From Pseudocitrobacter sp913778145 (lineage in GTDB: Bacteria; Pseudomonadota; Gammaproteobacteria; Enterobacterales; Enterobacteriaceae): a stretch of 64,000 nucleotides of DNA. The position numbers and the translations under genes are program-made. The stretch covers positions 1 to 64,000 of the forward strand of contig JALNTX010000001.1 in the NCBI GenBank assembly GCA_035726825.1, given 5' to 3'. The notes beneath the pieces were generated by a model that worked only from the letters and a program-made list of their open reading frames with translations, ran no database searches and had not been told where the DNA came from. Of the stretch, positions 25,550 through 32,909 are shown in pieces. Position 1 is the stretch's first letter. Every line of letters starts with the position of its first letter.

Positions 25550-25981
25550 ATACAGTCCTTTTATACAAAGTGCGGCTTTACAGCCTTTAAAATCCACATG
25601 GCATAGTGGCAATATCAGTTTATTGTTCGGATGAACAATGATTTATATCAAGCATAATCAATTGGTTAAACGAATTATCCGCTATTGGGGATATGGAGTT
25701 AGATATCCTTTACAAGGGATAAATAACATCCAGTCTGTTAAGGTTTACTTCTCAAACTATCAATATGAAAACTTAAGCATTGTTAATATTGAGTTAATTT
25801 CATGTTAAATTCATTTGCTGTAATCCATTCCCTATATCACTCTTTAATCGGGAAACAATTACAACAGTTGCTCATCCTGTTACCGGGGATGGTGATGTCT
25901 CATCCCCCGGTCTTTTCTCTTAACTCATGAACTCATATCCATTATCAAGCCCATCCGCAGATAGGCTTTGTAATGGCTTGC
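25550..25981. other. 432-base AT-rich gap upstream of the beta-helix gene
   Basis: No protein gene is seen. On the minus strand TTTAAC and TATAAA, 17 bases apart near 25648-25676, could be a promoter for the beta-helix gene. On the plus strand a terminator at 25883-25920 suggests a short transcript running against the late genes. The composition is much more AT-rich than the neighbouring structural genes. Confidence 0.5.
25883..25920 (+). terminator. Plus-strand intrinsic terminator, possible small RNA end
   Basis: Arms CCGGGGATG (25883-25891) and CATCCCCCGG (25901-25910) with one bulge are followed by TCTTTTCTCTT on the plus strand. No plus-strand gene precedes it, so it may end an unrecognised small RNA. 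Confidence 0.5.
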
Positions 25982-26506
25982 TTAGTTAATTAGTAGCTCA
26001 GGCTGCGTTACCTGCATGATGTGCTCATGTTCGAGCTTCAGAACCCGCTTCTCTTTCTTCCGCTCATTCATCAATCGGCTTCCGATCGTGCCTTTCAGCT
26101 TTGATCGCGTTTCTTTAATGACGTAACGGTGCTGCATTTCTTCACCCATCGCCATGCGTCGGCTAAGTTGTTCGGCCATCCAGTTAAAGGCGGCGAGGTA
26201 TTGCTCTTTAATCGCGGTCGCCGTCTTTCCGGTGAAACCCATTACAAGCATCATCCATCCATCTTTCGTTATGTTGTACATCAGGCGCATCTCACCTTTT
26301 TTATCGAGGTATTCAACGGGCTCAAAATTGAGCCGGTTAAAGTCTGGCGAGCAATCGGACTCCAGCCGCTTGATTGTGCGAAGAACGTTTTTATGCGCCT
26401 TGCCGAAATAGCTGGCGATCTTCATGGACGTTGTGATGACCTTGCCGTTAGAAGGAATAACCATTTCGCGGAAGTCAAAGGCCGGAATAACTGACGGATT
26501 ATTCAT
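25982..26506 (-). CDS. Rha-family phage regulatory protein
   Basis: A 174-residue protein with the pRha domain (ITTSMKIASYFGKAHKNVLRTIKRL ... YNITKDGWMMLVMGFTGKTATAIKEQYLAAFNWMAEQL, in pieces), a DNA-binding-like module named from a phage protein that blocks growth in hosts lacking IHF. It starts at ATG 26506; an in-frame GTG at 26542 is possible. The C-terminal third is basic and helical. It lies between the lysis genes and terminase, a common place for Rha or KilA-N type proteins. Its target is unknown. Confidence 0.85.
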   Translation of the reverse strand: MNNPSVIPAFDFREMVIPSNGKVITTSMKIASYFGKAHKNVLRTIKRLESDCSPDFNRLNFEPVEYLDKKGEMRLMYNITKDGWMMLVMGFTGKTATAIKEQYLAAFNWMAEQLSRRMAMGEEMQHRYVIKETRSKLKGTIGSRLMNERKKEKRVLKLEHEHIMQVTQPELLIN

Positions 26507-26640
26507 AGCGTCTTTACCTTTTAGAAAGTGAGCCTGTCTCACAGAAAAGCCGCCCGAGAGAGGTCGCCACCTATAACGGCTGTTCTCAGGCTCGCTTACT
26601 GAAAGGCTCTCGTTTAGATGCGCGTGAGATGCGCGGACGT

Positions 26641-26665
26641 AAAAAAGCCCGACCGAAGTCAGGCT
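26641..26665 (-). terminator. Intrinsic terminator after the lysis cassette
   Basis: Stem AGCCCGAC (26646-26653) / GTCAGGCT (26658-26665), loop CGAA, followed on the minus strand by six T. Confidence 0.75.
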
Positions 26666-26684
26666 CTGTTATTTGGGTGACGAA

Positions 26685-27146
26685 TCACTTAAGGCACTGC
26701 TCTTTGATGTAGTCCTGCAAATAGCCGATCTGCTTCGTCACTGTGACTATTCGCTCTCTGAGGATGAAATAATCCCGTTCAGCGGAGTCAGTAAGTCGGG
26801 GGCCGGAAGCATCGACCATGCCGCCGGTGCTGGTCGTTCCGTTCGCGGTGCATCTGGCGTTGAGCTGCAGCCGACGCTTGCCAGAAGCAACATCACGCTC
26901 AAGCTGATCGATAGTAGCTTTAGCATCAGCCAGTTCTCCGGTGTATTTGGCATCCAGCGCAGCGGCATCACGCTGGCGGATCTGCATTTCTTTGATGGTG
27001 GCGTTCGCCAGGCTGAATTGATCGGTGACCTTATCGCGCTGATCTTTATAAGTGATGGCGTTATCGCGGTAGTGGTTAATCGCCCAAGCCATGGAAACTA
27101 TCAGGCAAATAACGACAGCGCAGATGATGGCTGTTAATCGGCTCAT
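26685..27146 (-). CDS. Rz: i-spanin Rz
   Basis: A 153-residue inner-membrane spanin subunit that, with Rz1, fuses inner and outer membranes in the last step of lysis. ATG 27146 overlaps the endolysin stop (ATGA). Residues ~5-25 are the N-terminal membrane anchor (LTAIICAVVICLIVSMAWAI), followed by a periplasmic coiled coil (~30-90). The Rz1 gene is embedded in another frame. Confidence 0.9.
   Translation of the reverse strand: MSRLTAIICAVVICLIVSMAWAINHYRDNAITYKDQRDKVTDQFSLANATIKEMQIRQRDAAALDAKYTGELADAKATIDQLERDVASGKRRLQLNARCTANGTTSTGGMVDASGPRLTDSAERDYFILRERIVTVTKQIGYLQDYIKEQCLK
26747..26926 (-). CDS. Rz1: o-spanin Rz1 lipoprotein, embedded in Rz
   Basis: A 59-residue lipoprotein in a different frame wholly inside Rz. 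It starts at ATG 26926 behind GGAG. The signal LLSISLSVMLLLASVGC ends in a lipobox-like site with Cys 20, and the mature part is Pro-rich (TPDAPRTERPAPAAW), as expected for Rz1. Nested Rz/Rz1 organisation is normal for lambdoid phages. Confidence 0.88.
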   Translation of the reverse strand: MLKLLSISLSVMLLLASVGCSSTPDAPRTERPAPAAWSMLPAPDLLTPLNGIISSSESE

Positions 27147-27637
27147 TTCTGGCCCCACTCGCAAACTTCACGCTCAATCTCGCGACGGGTGATTAGGCCC
27201 TTCCATTGTTTGCCACCGGCATACGTCCAGCGCTGCAGTTCTTTGCATGCGCCCGGCAAATCACCGGCGTTCAACTTCTTCAGCAGAGTGGAACTGGCGA
27301 AAGCACCAGAACCAACGTTATAGGTGAAGGAGTAAAGCGCGGCACGGGTAGGTTCAGGGATACGGACCTTAATCAGCGGGTCGATGGCTTTTGCCACCTT
27401 TCGCAGGTCTTCCTCAAGCAGGTTGTCGCACTCTTTATCTGTGTAGCGGTGACCGCGGCGAACATCCGTACCGGTATGCCCATCGCAAACAGTCCACACA
27501 CCGACAACATCCTGATAGGCGTAATAGCGACGCCCTTCCAGTCCATCCGCATTGCCCAGCATCACGGCAGCTATAGTGATTGCTCCGGATCCGCCAATAA
27601 TGGCACCCACCAACTTATTCCTGAGTGTCGGGTTCAT
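27143..27637 (-). CDS. R: SAR endolysin (lysozyme)
   Basis: A 164-residue phage lysozyme of the R21/P22 gp19 type. Catalytic residues fit the E-8-D-5-T spacing: E34, D43 and T49. The weakly hydrophobic N-terminus rich in Gly/Ala (residues ~8-29, GAIIGGSGAITIAAVMLG) is a signal-anchor-release segment, so the enzyme is exported by the host Sec system and freed from the membrane at lysis. It overlaps the holin gene. Confidence 0.92.
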   Translation of the reverse strand: MNPTLRNKLVGAIIGGSGAITIAAVMLGNADGLEGRRYYAYQDVVGVWTVCDGHTGTDVRRGHRYTDKECDNLLEEDLRKVAKAIDPLIKVRIPEPTRAALYSFTYNVGSGAFASSTLLKKLNAGDLPGACKELQRWTYAGGKQWKGLITRREIEREVCEWGQK

Positions 27638-27839
27638 CTCGGCTCCTGCTGCGTCGGTTGTCTTCGCGGATCTTGAAATAGAGATTCGTCAGATACGTCA
27701 GTACGGCAATGATGATGCCCACAAGTACGCCGATTGCGTTCCACTGCTCGGGGCTGAAGGCATTCAACATGCCGTTTAGGATGCTCCCGGCTGAAGCGCC
27801 ATAGGCAGCACCAGTGGTTATTTTTTCCATGCGATACAT
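27615..27839 (-). CDS. S: Pinholin-type holin with dual start
   Basis: A 74-residue holin of the phage 21 S type. It has two possible starts, M1 and M4 (MYRMEK), as in S21 where the longer form is the antiholin. Two hydrophobic segments are seen (~8-26 GAAYGASAGSILNGML; ~32-52 IGVLVGIIIAVLTYLTNLYF), and the C-terminus is basic (RRSRSRDE). It times lysis by depolarising the membrane, which releases the SAR endolysin. Confidence 0.92.
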   Translation of the reverse strand: MYRMEKITTGAAYGASAGSILNGMLNAFSPEQWNAIGVLVGIIIAVLTYLTNLYFKIREDNRRSRSRDEPDTQE

Positions 27840-28257
27840 ACTCTCACCTCGCGTAATTAGCGGGTGCTGTGTGTTTGAATAGGGTCAGGTTCTCGGGCTG
27901 AATTTAACAACAAAGCATGTCGAGGATGATTCCCGGAACCTGAGAATAAAAAAAGGCCGCCGAATGGCAGCCTGAATGCTAAATAAATGCGGATGAAACT
28001 AAATCAAAATTCGTGAACAAGAGAAATCTCTTGGGCGGCATTGTAATGATATTGAGTCAGGAATGTTGCAAAACATGCAATCATCACAGTCTTTTAGGAA
28101 GTTTCAATGCCCATAAAAAAAGGCCGACGTTGTTAACGTACGGCCGGAGCAAATAGCTGTTGATTGCTTTGGCAATTCCGTCAGAGGGTCATTGTCCAGA
28201 GAGCATATTTAGCGTAGTTCACCCTTTGAAAAATCGACAAGAAGCCGGATAAAAATT
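27840..28257 (-). other. Late leader with two strong terminators
   Basis: No protein gene is seen in these 418 bases. Two intrinsic terminators on the minus strand lie at 27949-27972 (GGCCGCC / GGCAGCC, then T7) and 28115-28145 (GGCCGACGTT / AACGTACGGCC, then T7). They fit tR'-type sites that only Q-modified polymerase passes on the way to the lysis genes. Confidence 0.65.
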
Positions 28258-28446
28258 TTAAACAGGTGGTACTAACGGACCGGCTAATACTTCAGCCTCA
28301 CCGTTATGGCAGATGTCATCACCTCTGGTCAGATGCCAGCCCCCGGTGATTGAGGCTCCGCTCTCAAGGTCGTCAACAACATCATTGGTGTAATAGGCGA
28401 CCTGTACGTCGCCACAGTGCTGAATCCAGTAGTAACCTTCTTGCAT
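28258..28446 (-). CDS. Small phage protein in the Q-lysis interval
   Basis: A 62-residue protein starting at ATG 28446 behind AAAGGGG (MQEGYYWIQHCGDVQVAYY). It is acidic and soluble with no recognised domain. Small genes with this N-terminal pattern are common between Q and the lysis genes of enterobacterial prophages. Function unknown. Confidence 0.75.
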   Translation of the reverse strand: MQEGYYWIQHCGDVQVAYYTNDVVDDLESGASITGGWHLTRGDDICHNGEAEVLAGPLVPPV

Positions 28447-28527
28447 ACTCAACCCCTTTAAAAGATGAGATGAGTATATGTCTACGTAGAAATGAGTGGC
28501 GTTAGAAATACTACATACTGAATTAAG

Positions 28528-28554
28528 CAAAAAGCCCCGCACGATGGCGAGGCT
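28528..28554 (-). terminator. Terminator downstream of the Q gene
   Basis: Stem AGCCCCGC (28533-28540) / GCGAGGCT (28547-28554), six-base loop, then a T-rich minus-strand tail. The late promoter is expected at 28570-28630; a weak candidate is TTGCTT-N17-CAGAAT overlapping the end of the Q gene. Confidence 0.7.
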
Positions 28555-28615
28555 TGGCATTCATTCATGTCACACACAACAATAGCAACATATACGATTT
28601 ATTCTGCTCATTTGT

Positions 28616-29116
28616 TCATTGAAAAGCAAGCACGTTGTGAGATTTTTTTGCAATTTTCCTCACATTTTCGCGATCGTTAAGCGCATTTTGCAGTGGTTGA
28701 TACAAACAGAACAGCGCGGCATTAATAACTTCCTTCACCTCACGGCGAATTGTTGAGATGCTCGGGCGCTTGTACTGGTTCCCGGCTCGCGTCTTCATCA
28801 GGCGGGGTTTACTCACGGCGTGCTGCCATGTGGCAATGCGTATCTCGCTGGAGTTGCAGACGTAGTAAGCGAAGATTACACGCCAGGCATTTTCATCCAC
28901 ATTCTTCAGGTAATGGCGAATGACCGCATCAATGAGCATCCCGTCATCATCATTACATACCGGCCGTGATGCCTGCTGGGGCTCAACTGTGGCCATAAAC
29001 CTTGCAATCATGTTTATCATCGCCTTATCAATCTTTCCAGTCTGGCACCATGCACCCCACAACTGGAGCCACTGATCAATCCACTGATGCTGCTCGTTGG
29101 TTAATTCCAGTTTCAT
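28616..29116 (-). CDS. Late antitermination protein Q-like (DUF1133 type)
   Basis: A 166-residue protein in the exact place of lambda Q: after the nin genes and before the late terminators and lysis cassette. It is helical and basic in its second half (KPRLMKTRAGNQYKRPSISTIRREVKEVINAALF), similar to DUF1133-type Q proteins. It should load on polymerase at the late promoter and allow read-through of the many terminators in the late operon. ATG 29116 overlaps the stop of the 38-residue gene upstream. Confidence 0.82.
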   Translation of the reverse strand: MKLELTNEQHQWIDQWLQLWGAWCQTGKIDKAMINMIARFMATVEPQQASRPVCNDDDGMLIDAVIRHYLKNVDENAWRVIFAYYVCNSSEIRIATWQHAVSKPRLMKTRAGNQYKRPSISTIRREVKEVINAALFCLYQPLQNALNDRENVRKIAKKSHNVLAFQ

Positions 29117-29229
29117 GCGGCCTCCTTCTTTGGCTGGTTGGTTTTGGCCTGGCTGTGCTTTGCTACTGGCGGCAGGCTGGCGCGCTTAACGCTTTCTGCC
29201 TGGTAACGGAGGAAGTCGGTGTAGTTCAT
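29113..29229 (-). CDS. 38-residue nin-region protein
   Basis: A short gene squeezed between ninG and Q with 4-base ATGA overlaps at both ends, which strongly suggests it is translated. It begins MNYTDFLRYQAESVKRAS and has a basic C-terminus (QAKTNQPKKEAA). No function can be assigned. Confidence 0.7.
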   Translation of the reverse strand: MNYTDFLRYQAESVKRASLPPVAKHSQAKTNQPKKEAA

Positions 29230-29867
29230 GCTGCCTCCTGCTGTTTCAGTGCTTTGATCTTGGCGCGGTATTCATCGCGGATCCGGATGAAGTCTTCACG
29301 GCGGTAGTTGGTCATCTCATGAGGGCCATTGAGCCAGTCGACGTACTCCTGCCCGTAACGATCGACCAGTCCTTCTTCGTATTGCTGCGCCACGGTCGCC
29401 TCTTTGGCGGTGTACTTTCCGGCGCCGGCATTGCAGGATTTGCACTGCTTATGGGCATTGCGCTCTTCAAAGCGCAGTTCAGGGTTAGCGCCGACCGTCT
29501 TGAAGTGGCCGCAGTCCCACTGGCCGCCATGCAAATCAGGCGGATTCGTCTCTCCGCAACTGATACATGGCAAATCAGCATCACGCGCACGGATGAAGGC
29601 GTTGAATACTTGCTGGGCCTGCGCCTTGTAGTAACCCGCAGGCCGTAGCTCTGCCAGTCTCTCCTTGCGACGCTTGCGCCCTGCCTTCTCGGCCTCTTTC
29701 TGCTCTTTAATGCGCTTCGCGGCCTCCTTCACTTTCTCCTTGGCTCGCTCCTCAATTGCCAGGATGGCGCCATGCTCCGGGCAACACCAGAGGATCCGGA
29801 TATCGTGATATTTCGGCACGAACCACTCATCACAGACTTTGCACTTACGGCGGGATGGCTTACGCAT
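29226..29867 (-). CDS. ninG: Recombination protein NinG
   Basis: A 213-residue NinG (Rap) homologue that promotes RecA-dependent recombination of phage DNA. It contains an N-terminal zinc-finger (CKVCDEWF ... CCPEHG), a charged helix (~50-80), and the conserved core CISCGETNPPDLHGGQWDCGHFKTVGANPELRFEERNAHKQC (in pieces; HNH-like Cys/His set). The start is ATG 29867 behind GAGGGC, overlapping the end of ninB. Confidence 0.93.
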   Translation of the reverse strand: MRKPSRRKCKVCDEWFVPKYHDIRILWCCPEHGAILAIEERAKEKVKEAAKRIKEQKEAEKAGRKRRKERLAELRPAGYYKAQAQQVFNAFIRARDADLPCISCGETNPPDLHGGQWDCGHFKTVGANPELRFEERNAHKQCKSCNAGAGKYTAKEATVAQQYEEGLVDRYGQEYVDWLNGPHEMTNYRREDFIRIRDEYRAKIKALKQQEAA

Positions 29868-30309
29868 GGGATGCCCTCCACTCCTGCGCCCAGGAGATTC
29901 GAGCACTTGATGCTTCGGAGAACTTCACGCCGCGCTCAGTACCGAACCAGTAAATCGCCTCGATGACGTCGACCATGTAGCGTTTGCTGGATTTGGATGT
30001 GCGGACGCCGAAATAAACACGACCACCGTTGATGCCCGGTGCGGACTTCTGCTGCTGGTCATGAGTCTGATTCACCAGAACGGTAATGAGGTCCTTCCAT
30101 TCCTCACGTGTCAGCCTCTCGCCGTGCCAGACCACCTGGTCAGACAGGTCTTTGAGTAATGGCCACATCAGACGGTTTTGCTTGTCGGTGCGAGTTTCTT
30201 CTCGCGCTTCGATAACCATCGGTGCACGGGGATTGACCGGGAGTGACTGGATGAAGGCGACGACGTTACGTTTCACGTTGTCGTTAAGGAGGCAGTATTG
30301 TTGCTTCAC
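29860..30309 (-). CDS. ninB: Recombination protein NinB
   Basis: A 149-residue NinB (Orf) homologue, a recombination mediator that can replace RecFOR functions. It starts at GTG 30309 (MKQQYCLLNDNVKRNVV) overlapping the upstream small gene by GTGA. Conserved segments EETRTDKQNRLMWPLLKDLSDQVVWHG and GRVYFGVRTSKSSKRYMVDVIE are present. Confidence 0.93.
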   Translation of the reverse strand: MKQQYCLLNDNVKRNVVAFIQSLPVNPRAPMVIEAREETRTDKQNRLMWPLLKDLSDQVVWHGERLTREEWKDLITVLVNQTHDQQQKSAPGINGGRVYFGVRTSKSSKRYMVDVIEAIYWFGTERGVKFSEASSARISWAQEWRASHA

Positions 30310-30407
30310 GCTTCACCCCCGCAGAGGCCAAACGCAGAATGCAGAAAATCACAGGTGCCAGAAAGCATCTGTGAAAGAGGTCGGATTGTAACTTCATACA
30401 GCGCCAT
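30306..30407 (-). CDS. 33-residue leader protein coupled to ninB
   Basis: A tiny gene from ATG 30407 behind GAGG, ending TGA overlapping the GTG of ninB. The product begins MALYEVTIRPLSQML and is moderately hydrophobic with three Cys. The coupling and good ribosome site support translation. Function unknown. Confidence 0.6.
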   Translation of the reverse strand: MALYEVTIRPLSQMLSGTCDFLHSAFGLCGGEA

Positions 30408-30489
30408 GAGGTTTCCTCTTCACGACGCTGGGGATTGGGTTGTGGTTGTTCAGGCCACGGGGAGATTATGAATAATTGATTTTAGAAAA

Positions 30490-30990
30490 TCAATGAACCT
30501 TAGAGGATACATGCATCGTAAGAATCGATTGGGTATCAATTTTTAAACCAATATGTTCGAATCTATCCATTCCAAAATGAGAAACTGATAGTTTCGCTAA
30601 TGCCAGTGACTGTGACGATGTAACTAAAATGAGCCTGTAATGCTCATCAATAAACTCCAATAACTCATTGTCATTAAAGCCGTCATTTACTTTCTGTATA
30701 AATTTTAAAGCCCAGTCATGCAGAGAGTAGACATTTTCAACTCGGATTTCTTCCCCTAAGGCGATAGCATCAGATACACCAACAGTGCGCTCTATTTTTA
30801 ATGATATTTTTAGAACATCCCTGCTGTCGGTCCCGTACTTTCTTCGAAGACTTAGAAAATCCAAAAGATACGCTACCGAACTCAAAGCTCCAGAAGAATC
30901 ACTTAACCCATTGAAATTCATGGTGTCTCTCAACCTTATACAATCTCTAAGAGCTGTAATAAGGATAATGTCATTTGTTACTAGCGTCAT
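30490..30990 (-). CDS. AT-rich nin-region cargo protein, unknown function
   Basis: A 166-residue soluble protein with no recognised domain. ATG 30990 follows GGGGGAAG. It is helical (MNFNGLSDSSGALSSVAYLLDFLSL, in part; FNDNELLEFIDEHYRLILV) without membrane segments. The composition is AT-rich compared with ninB/ninG, pointing to recent acquisition. It replaces the usual nin genes upstream of ninB. Function cannot be inferred. Confidence 0.75.
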   Translation of the reverse strand: MTLVTNDIILITALRDCIRLRDTMNFNGLSDSSGALSSVAYLLDFLSLRRKYGTDSRDVLKISLKIERTVGVSDAIALGEEIRVENVYSLHDWALKFIQKVNDGFNDNELLEFIDEHYRLILVTSSQSLALAKLSVSHFGMDRFEHIGLKIDTQSILTMHVSSKVH

Positions 30991-31203
30991 GCTTCCCCCT
31001 ACAATGTGGAAGCATTGAATTAGTTATGCTTCTCATTGCTAATATAGTACACATTGAAAATTCCTAAAAAATTTATTCGTATCTTTTTCATTTTCAATAC
31101 AAAATCTTAATCACCAGAAAAATGGATACTAAGAAGAATGCGAGATCAACCATAGTATTATCATGGTCTTTCTGTATCTTTACGGCATTTTATTCATATC
31201 TCA

Positions 31204-31232
31204 TTAAAAATCCCCTCGATGTGCCAAGGGGA
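31204..31232 (-). terminator. Terminator after the methyltransferase remnant
   Basis: Stem TCCCCT (31211-31216) / AGGGGA (31227-31232), ten-base loop, then TTTTTAAT on the minus strand. Confidence 0.65.
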
Positions 31233-31240
31233 ATTAAACA

Positions 31241-31637
31241 TTATGCTGCAATTTGCTTGGCAGCACATAGCTCAGGCAAATTAGCCCTTACCAAAGCCTC
31301 AGCGAATTGCGGAGGCACGGCATTCCCGCATCGCGCAACCTGTTTATCCTTCGCATACTTCACGCCACGATAATCTTGGTCAATAATGTACCAATCAGGA
31401 AAGCCCTGCGCCCGGTACAGTTCACGCGGCTGCAGCATGCGCATACCAATATCAACAATGCGATACATCACACCATCGATCATCACCAGCCCGGTGCAAT
31501 CCTCTACGCAATATACGCAGGAGCGACTGTGTTTGTTGCGCGCGTTTTTTTCGTCGTACTCATTTACGACAAGGCTGATGATAGCCAATGTGTAGTCCGC
31601 CCGCTGTGACTGTCTGCATCGGTGTGTCTGTGCGCTG
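31241..31637 (-). pseudogene. C-terminal remnant of a phage cytosine DNA methyltransferase
   Basis: The last ~80 codons (GVMYRIVDIGMRMLQPRELYRAQGFPDWY... to QVARCGNAVPPQFAEALVRANLPELC) are very close to the end of the intact methyltransferase at 44419-46410. Motifs IX-X region are kept, but the catalytic core is absent. Upstream, out of frame by an indel near 31575, codons for TPMQTVTAGGLHIG continue the homology to ~31637. An N-terminal remnant lies at 32167-32268. The two parts flank a foreign cassette. An open frame of 115 codons could still produce a small protein, but it cannot methylate DNA. Confidence 0.85.
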
Positions 31638-31803
31638 TCAATCTAGGCTGGTTCGAGTAAATTCACTAAGTATCATTCGAAATCATAATGTTGTTCAGTC
31701 AAAAAATCTTTATTGATCAACAGCAAAGACAATTCAAAAGCATATAGATAATAATTGATTCTTTGGATTTTATTTACTTAACAATATGAATTATATGCAC
31801 CAT

Positions 31804-32136
31804 ATGAAGTTAGCCGTTTTTCTAATCATTTTTCCATTTAAGGTTCTAGCCCTCAACTTTTCATCAACAGCGCTTAAGTTAAACTGCCCCGAAAGAGGTA
31901 TCATTGAGGTTATCCTTCACGTTTATGACCATACTCAGGAAGCTTGGAAAGACAATTTTGAGACAGGGGCTGGTCACAAGCGCTCCGGTGATATCGAAAT
32001 TATCCCTTTCGCTAACGGGGATACTCTCCTGCATCGTATATCAACTGATTCCTTCGGTTATGTTTACAACGGAGAGCAGGGTTTCAGGCATTGTGACAAG
32101 CTTGATGAACGTGGCGTTTATCCAAATTTTGGATAA
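31804..32136 (+). CDS. Small secreted protein inserted in the methyltransferase remnant
   Basis: A 110-residue product (from ATG 31804; ATG 31786 is also possible) on the opposite strand to its neighbours. Residues ~1-17 (MKLAVFLIIFPFKVLAL) are a likely signal peptide, with cleavage near LALNFSS. The mature part has two Cys (in KLNCPERG and FRHCDKLD) that could form a disulfide in the periplasm. No ribosome site is clear. It is AT-rich and lies in a ~530-base cassette that replaced the core of a methyltransferase gene. Candidate lysogenic conversion protein; function unknown. Confidence 0.68.
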   Translation: MKLAVFLIIFPFKVLALNFSSTALKLNCPERGIIEVILHVYDHTQEAWKDNFETGAGHKRSGDIEIIPFANGDTLLHRISTDSFGYVYNGEQGFRHCDKLDERGVYPNFG

Positions 32137-32166
32137 CCACCTCGGACTCCTACTGGTGCTTACTAA

Positions 32167-32268
32167 CTAACGACGCATATCCACACTGCGGCCAATAGCC
32201 AGCTCTATCCCAGTGCTGGCACCGCCGCCACCGGCAAAATTATTAACGATGATTTCATTCAGATTCAC
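32167..32268 (-). pseudogene. N-terminal remnant of the cytosine DNA methyltransferase
   Basis: From GTG 32268 the frame reads MNLNEIIVNNFAGGGGASTGIELAIGRSVDM (given here in family terms: motif I FAGGGG with flanks) and then breaks into an early TAG. It aligns with the first 30 residues of the intact enzyme at 44419. The start overlaps the stop of the 85-residue gene exactly as in the intact module (TGA/GTG). Confidence 0.88.
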
Positions 32269-32522
32269 GCGTATTTCTCCATTGCTAACGCCAGGGAACG
32301 GGCCGCTGTTACGATTGCCGGCACAGGCATTCTCTCCAGCCACATGCGGTTGATATGGTGCTTCAGACGGCGCTGGTGATGCGCCGGGAGTAACCCGGCG
32401 TGATCAACTTGTGAGAAGACCAAACCTACCTCTGCAGGCCAGACTGTCTCGGGAACATCCATCAGCAGGAGGTTTTCAAGTTCAATGATTCGACGAGTGG
32501 CATAGTTGAGTTGCGCGTCCAT
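32265..32522 (-). CDS. Stand-alone WPAEV-type domain protein
   Basis: An 85-residue protein whose part from residue ~27 (VWPAEVGLVFSQV, HHINRMWLERMPVPAIVTAARSLA) matches the C-terminal domain of the adenine methyltransferase at 43676-44422. Here the methylase domain is missing and a short helical N-terminus (MDAQLNYATRRIIELENLL) takes its place. It directly precedes a cytosine methyltransferase frame, as in the intact copy. It may assist or regulate the methylase; the function is not known to me. Confidence 0.75.
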   Translation of the reverse strand: MDAQLNYATRRIIELENLLLMDVPETVWPAEVGLVFSQVDHAGLLPAHHQRRLKHHINRMWLERMPVPAIVTAARSLALAMEKYA

Positions 32523-32909
32523 CTATTCACCCTCCACGGCTACGCAAGCTGCGGTGCGGGCGAAAACTATCACGCCATCATCAGGACGCTTACGCGGTAA
32601 ATAAATTTCAGGACGGGGCCAGAGCGCAATGAATCGTGATTCTCTATTTTCCAGCCGGCGATATGCTTTCTGACTCATTACACCTACCGGACGAAGTGCC
32701 GACTCCATACGCTCCAGTTCTGCGATGCGCTTCTCTGCGGCTTCCAGCGCCTCTACCAGCGCCAGCACGTTATTCGGCGTCATTAAGGCTGAGAATGCCT
32801 CAACCGCTGCGCGGCCTTTCGAATATCGTGCAATAATGCTCAATTCATTCGCATCAATTGCCGCCGCTTTCATACGCTGCGCCAGTTCAAGTTCTGTTGT
32901 CATGCTCAT
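32523..32909 (-). CDS. Ead/Ea22-like phage early protein
   Basis: A 128-residue protein of the Ea22-like type: an N-terminal helix with ELEALAQRMKAAA-like pattern (TTELELAQRMKAAAI), a coiled coil (LALVEALEAAEKRIAELERME) and a short C-terminal part. Such proteins are common in early operons of lambdoid phages, with unknown role. ATG 32909 overlaps the upstream stop. The stop TAG is directly followed by the ATG of the next gene. Confidence 0.75.
   Translation of the reverse strand: MSMTTELELAQRMKAAAIDANELSIIARYSKGRAAVEAFSALMTPNNVLALVEALEAAEKRIAELERMESALRPVGVMSQKAYRRLENRESRFIALWPRPEIYLPRKRPDDGVIVFARTAACVAVEGE

Noticed and set aside
31122..31373. Plus-strand frame of 83 codons at the methyltransferase remnant
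   Set aside because: Its second half is antisense to the remnant and no ribosome site is seen.
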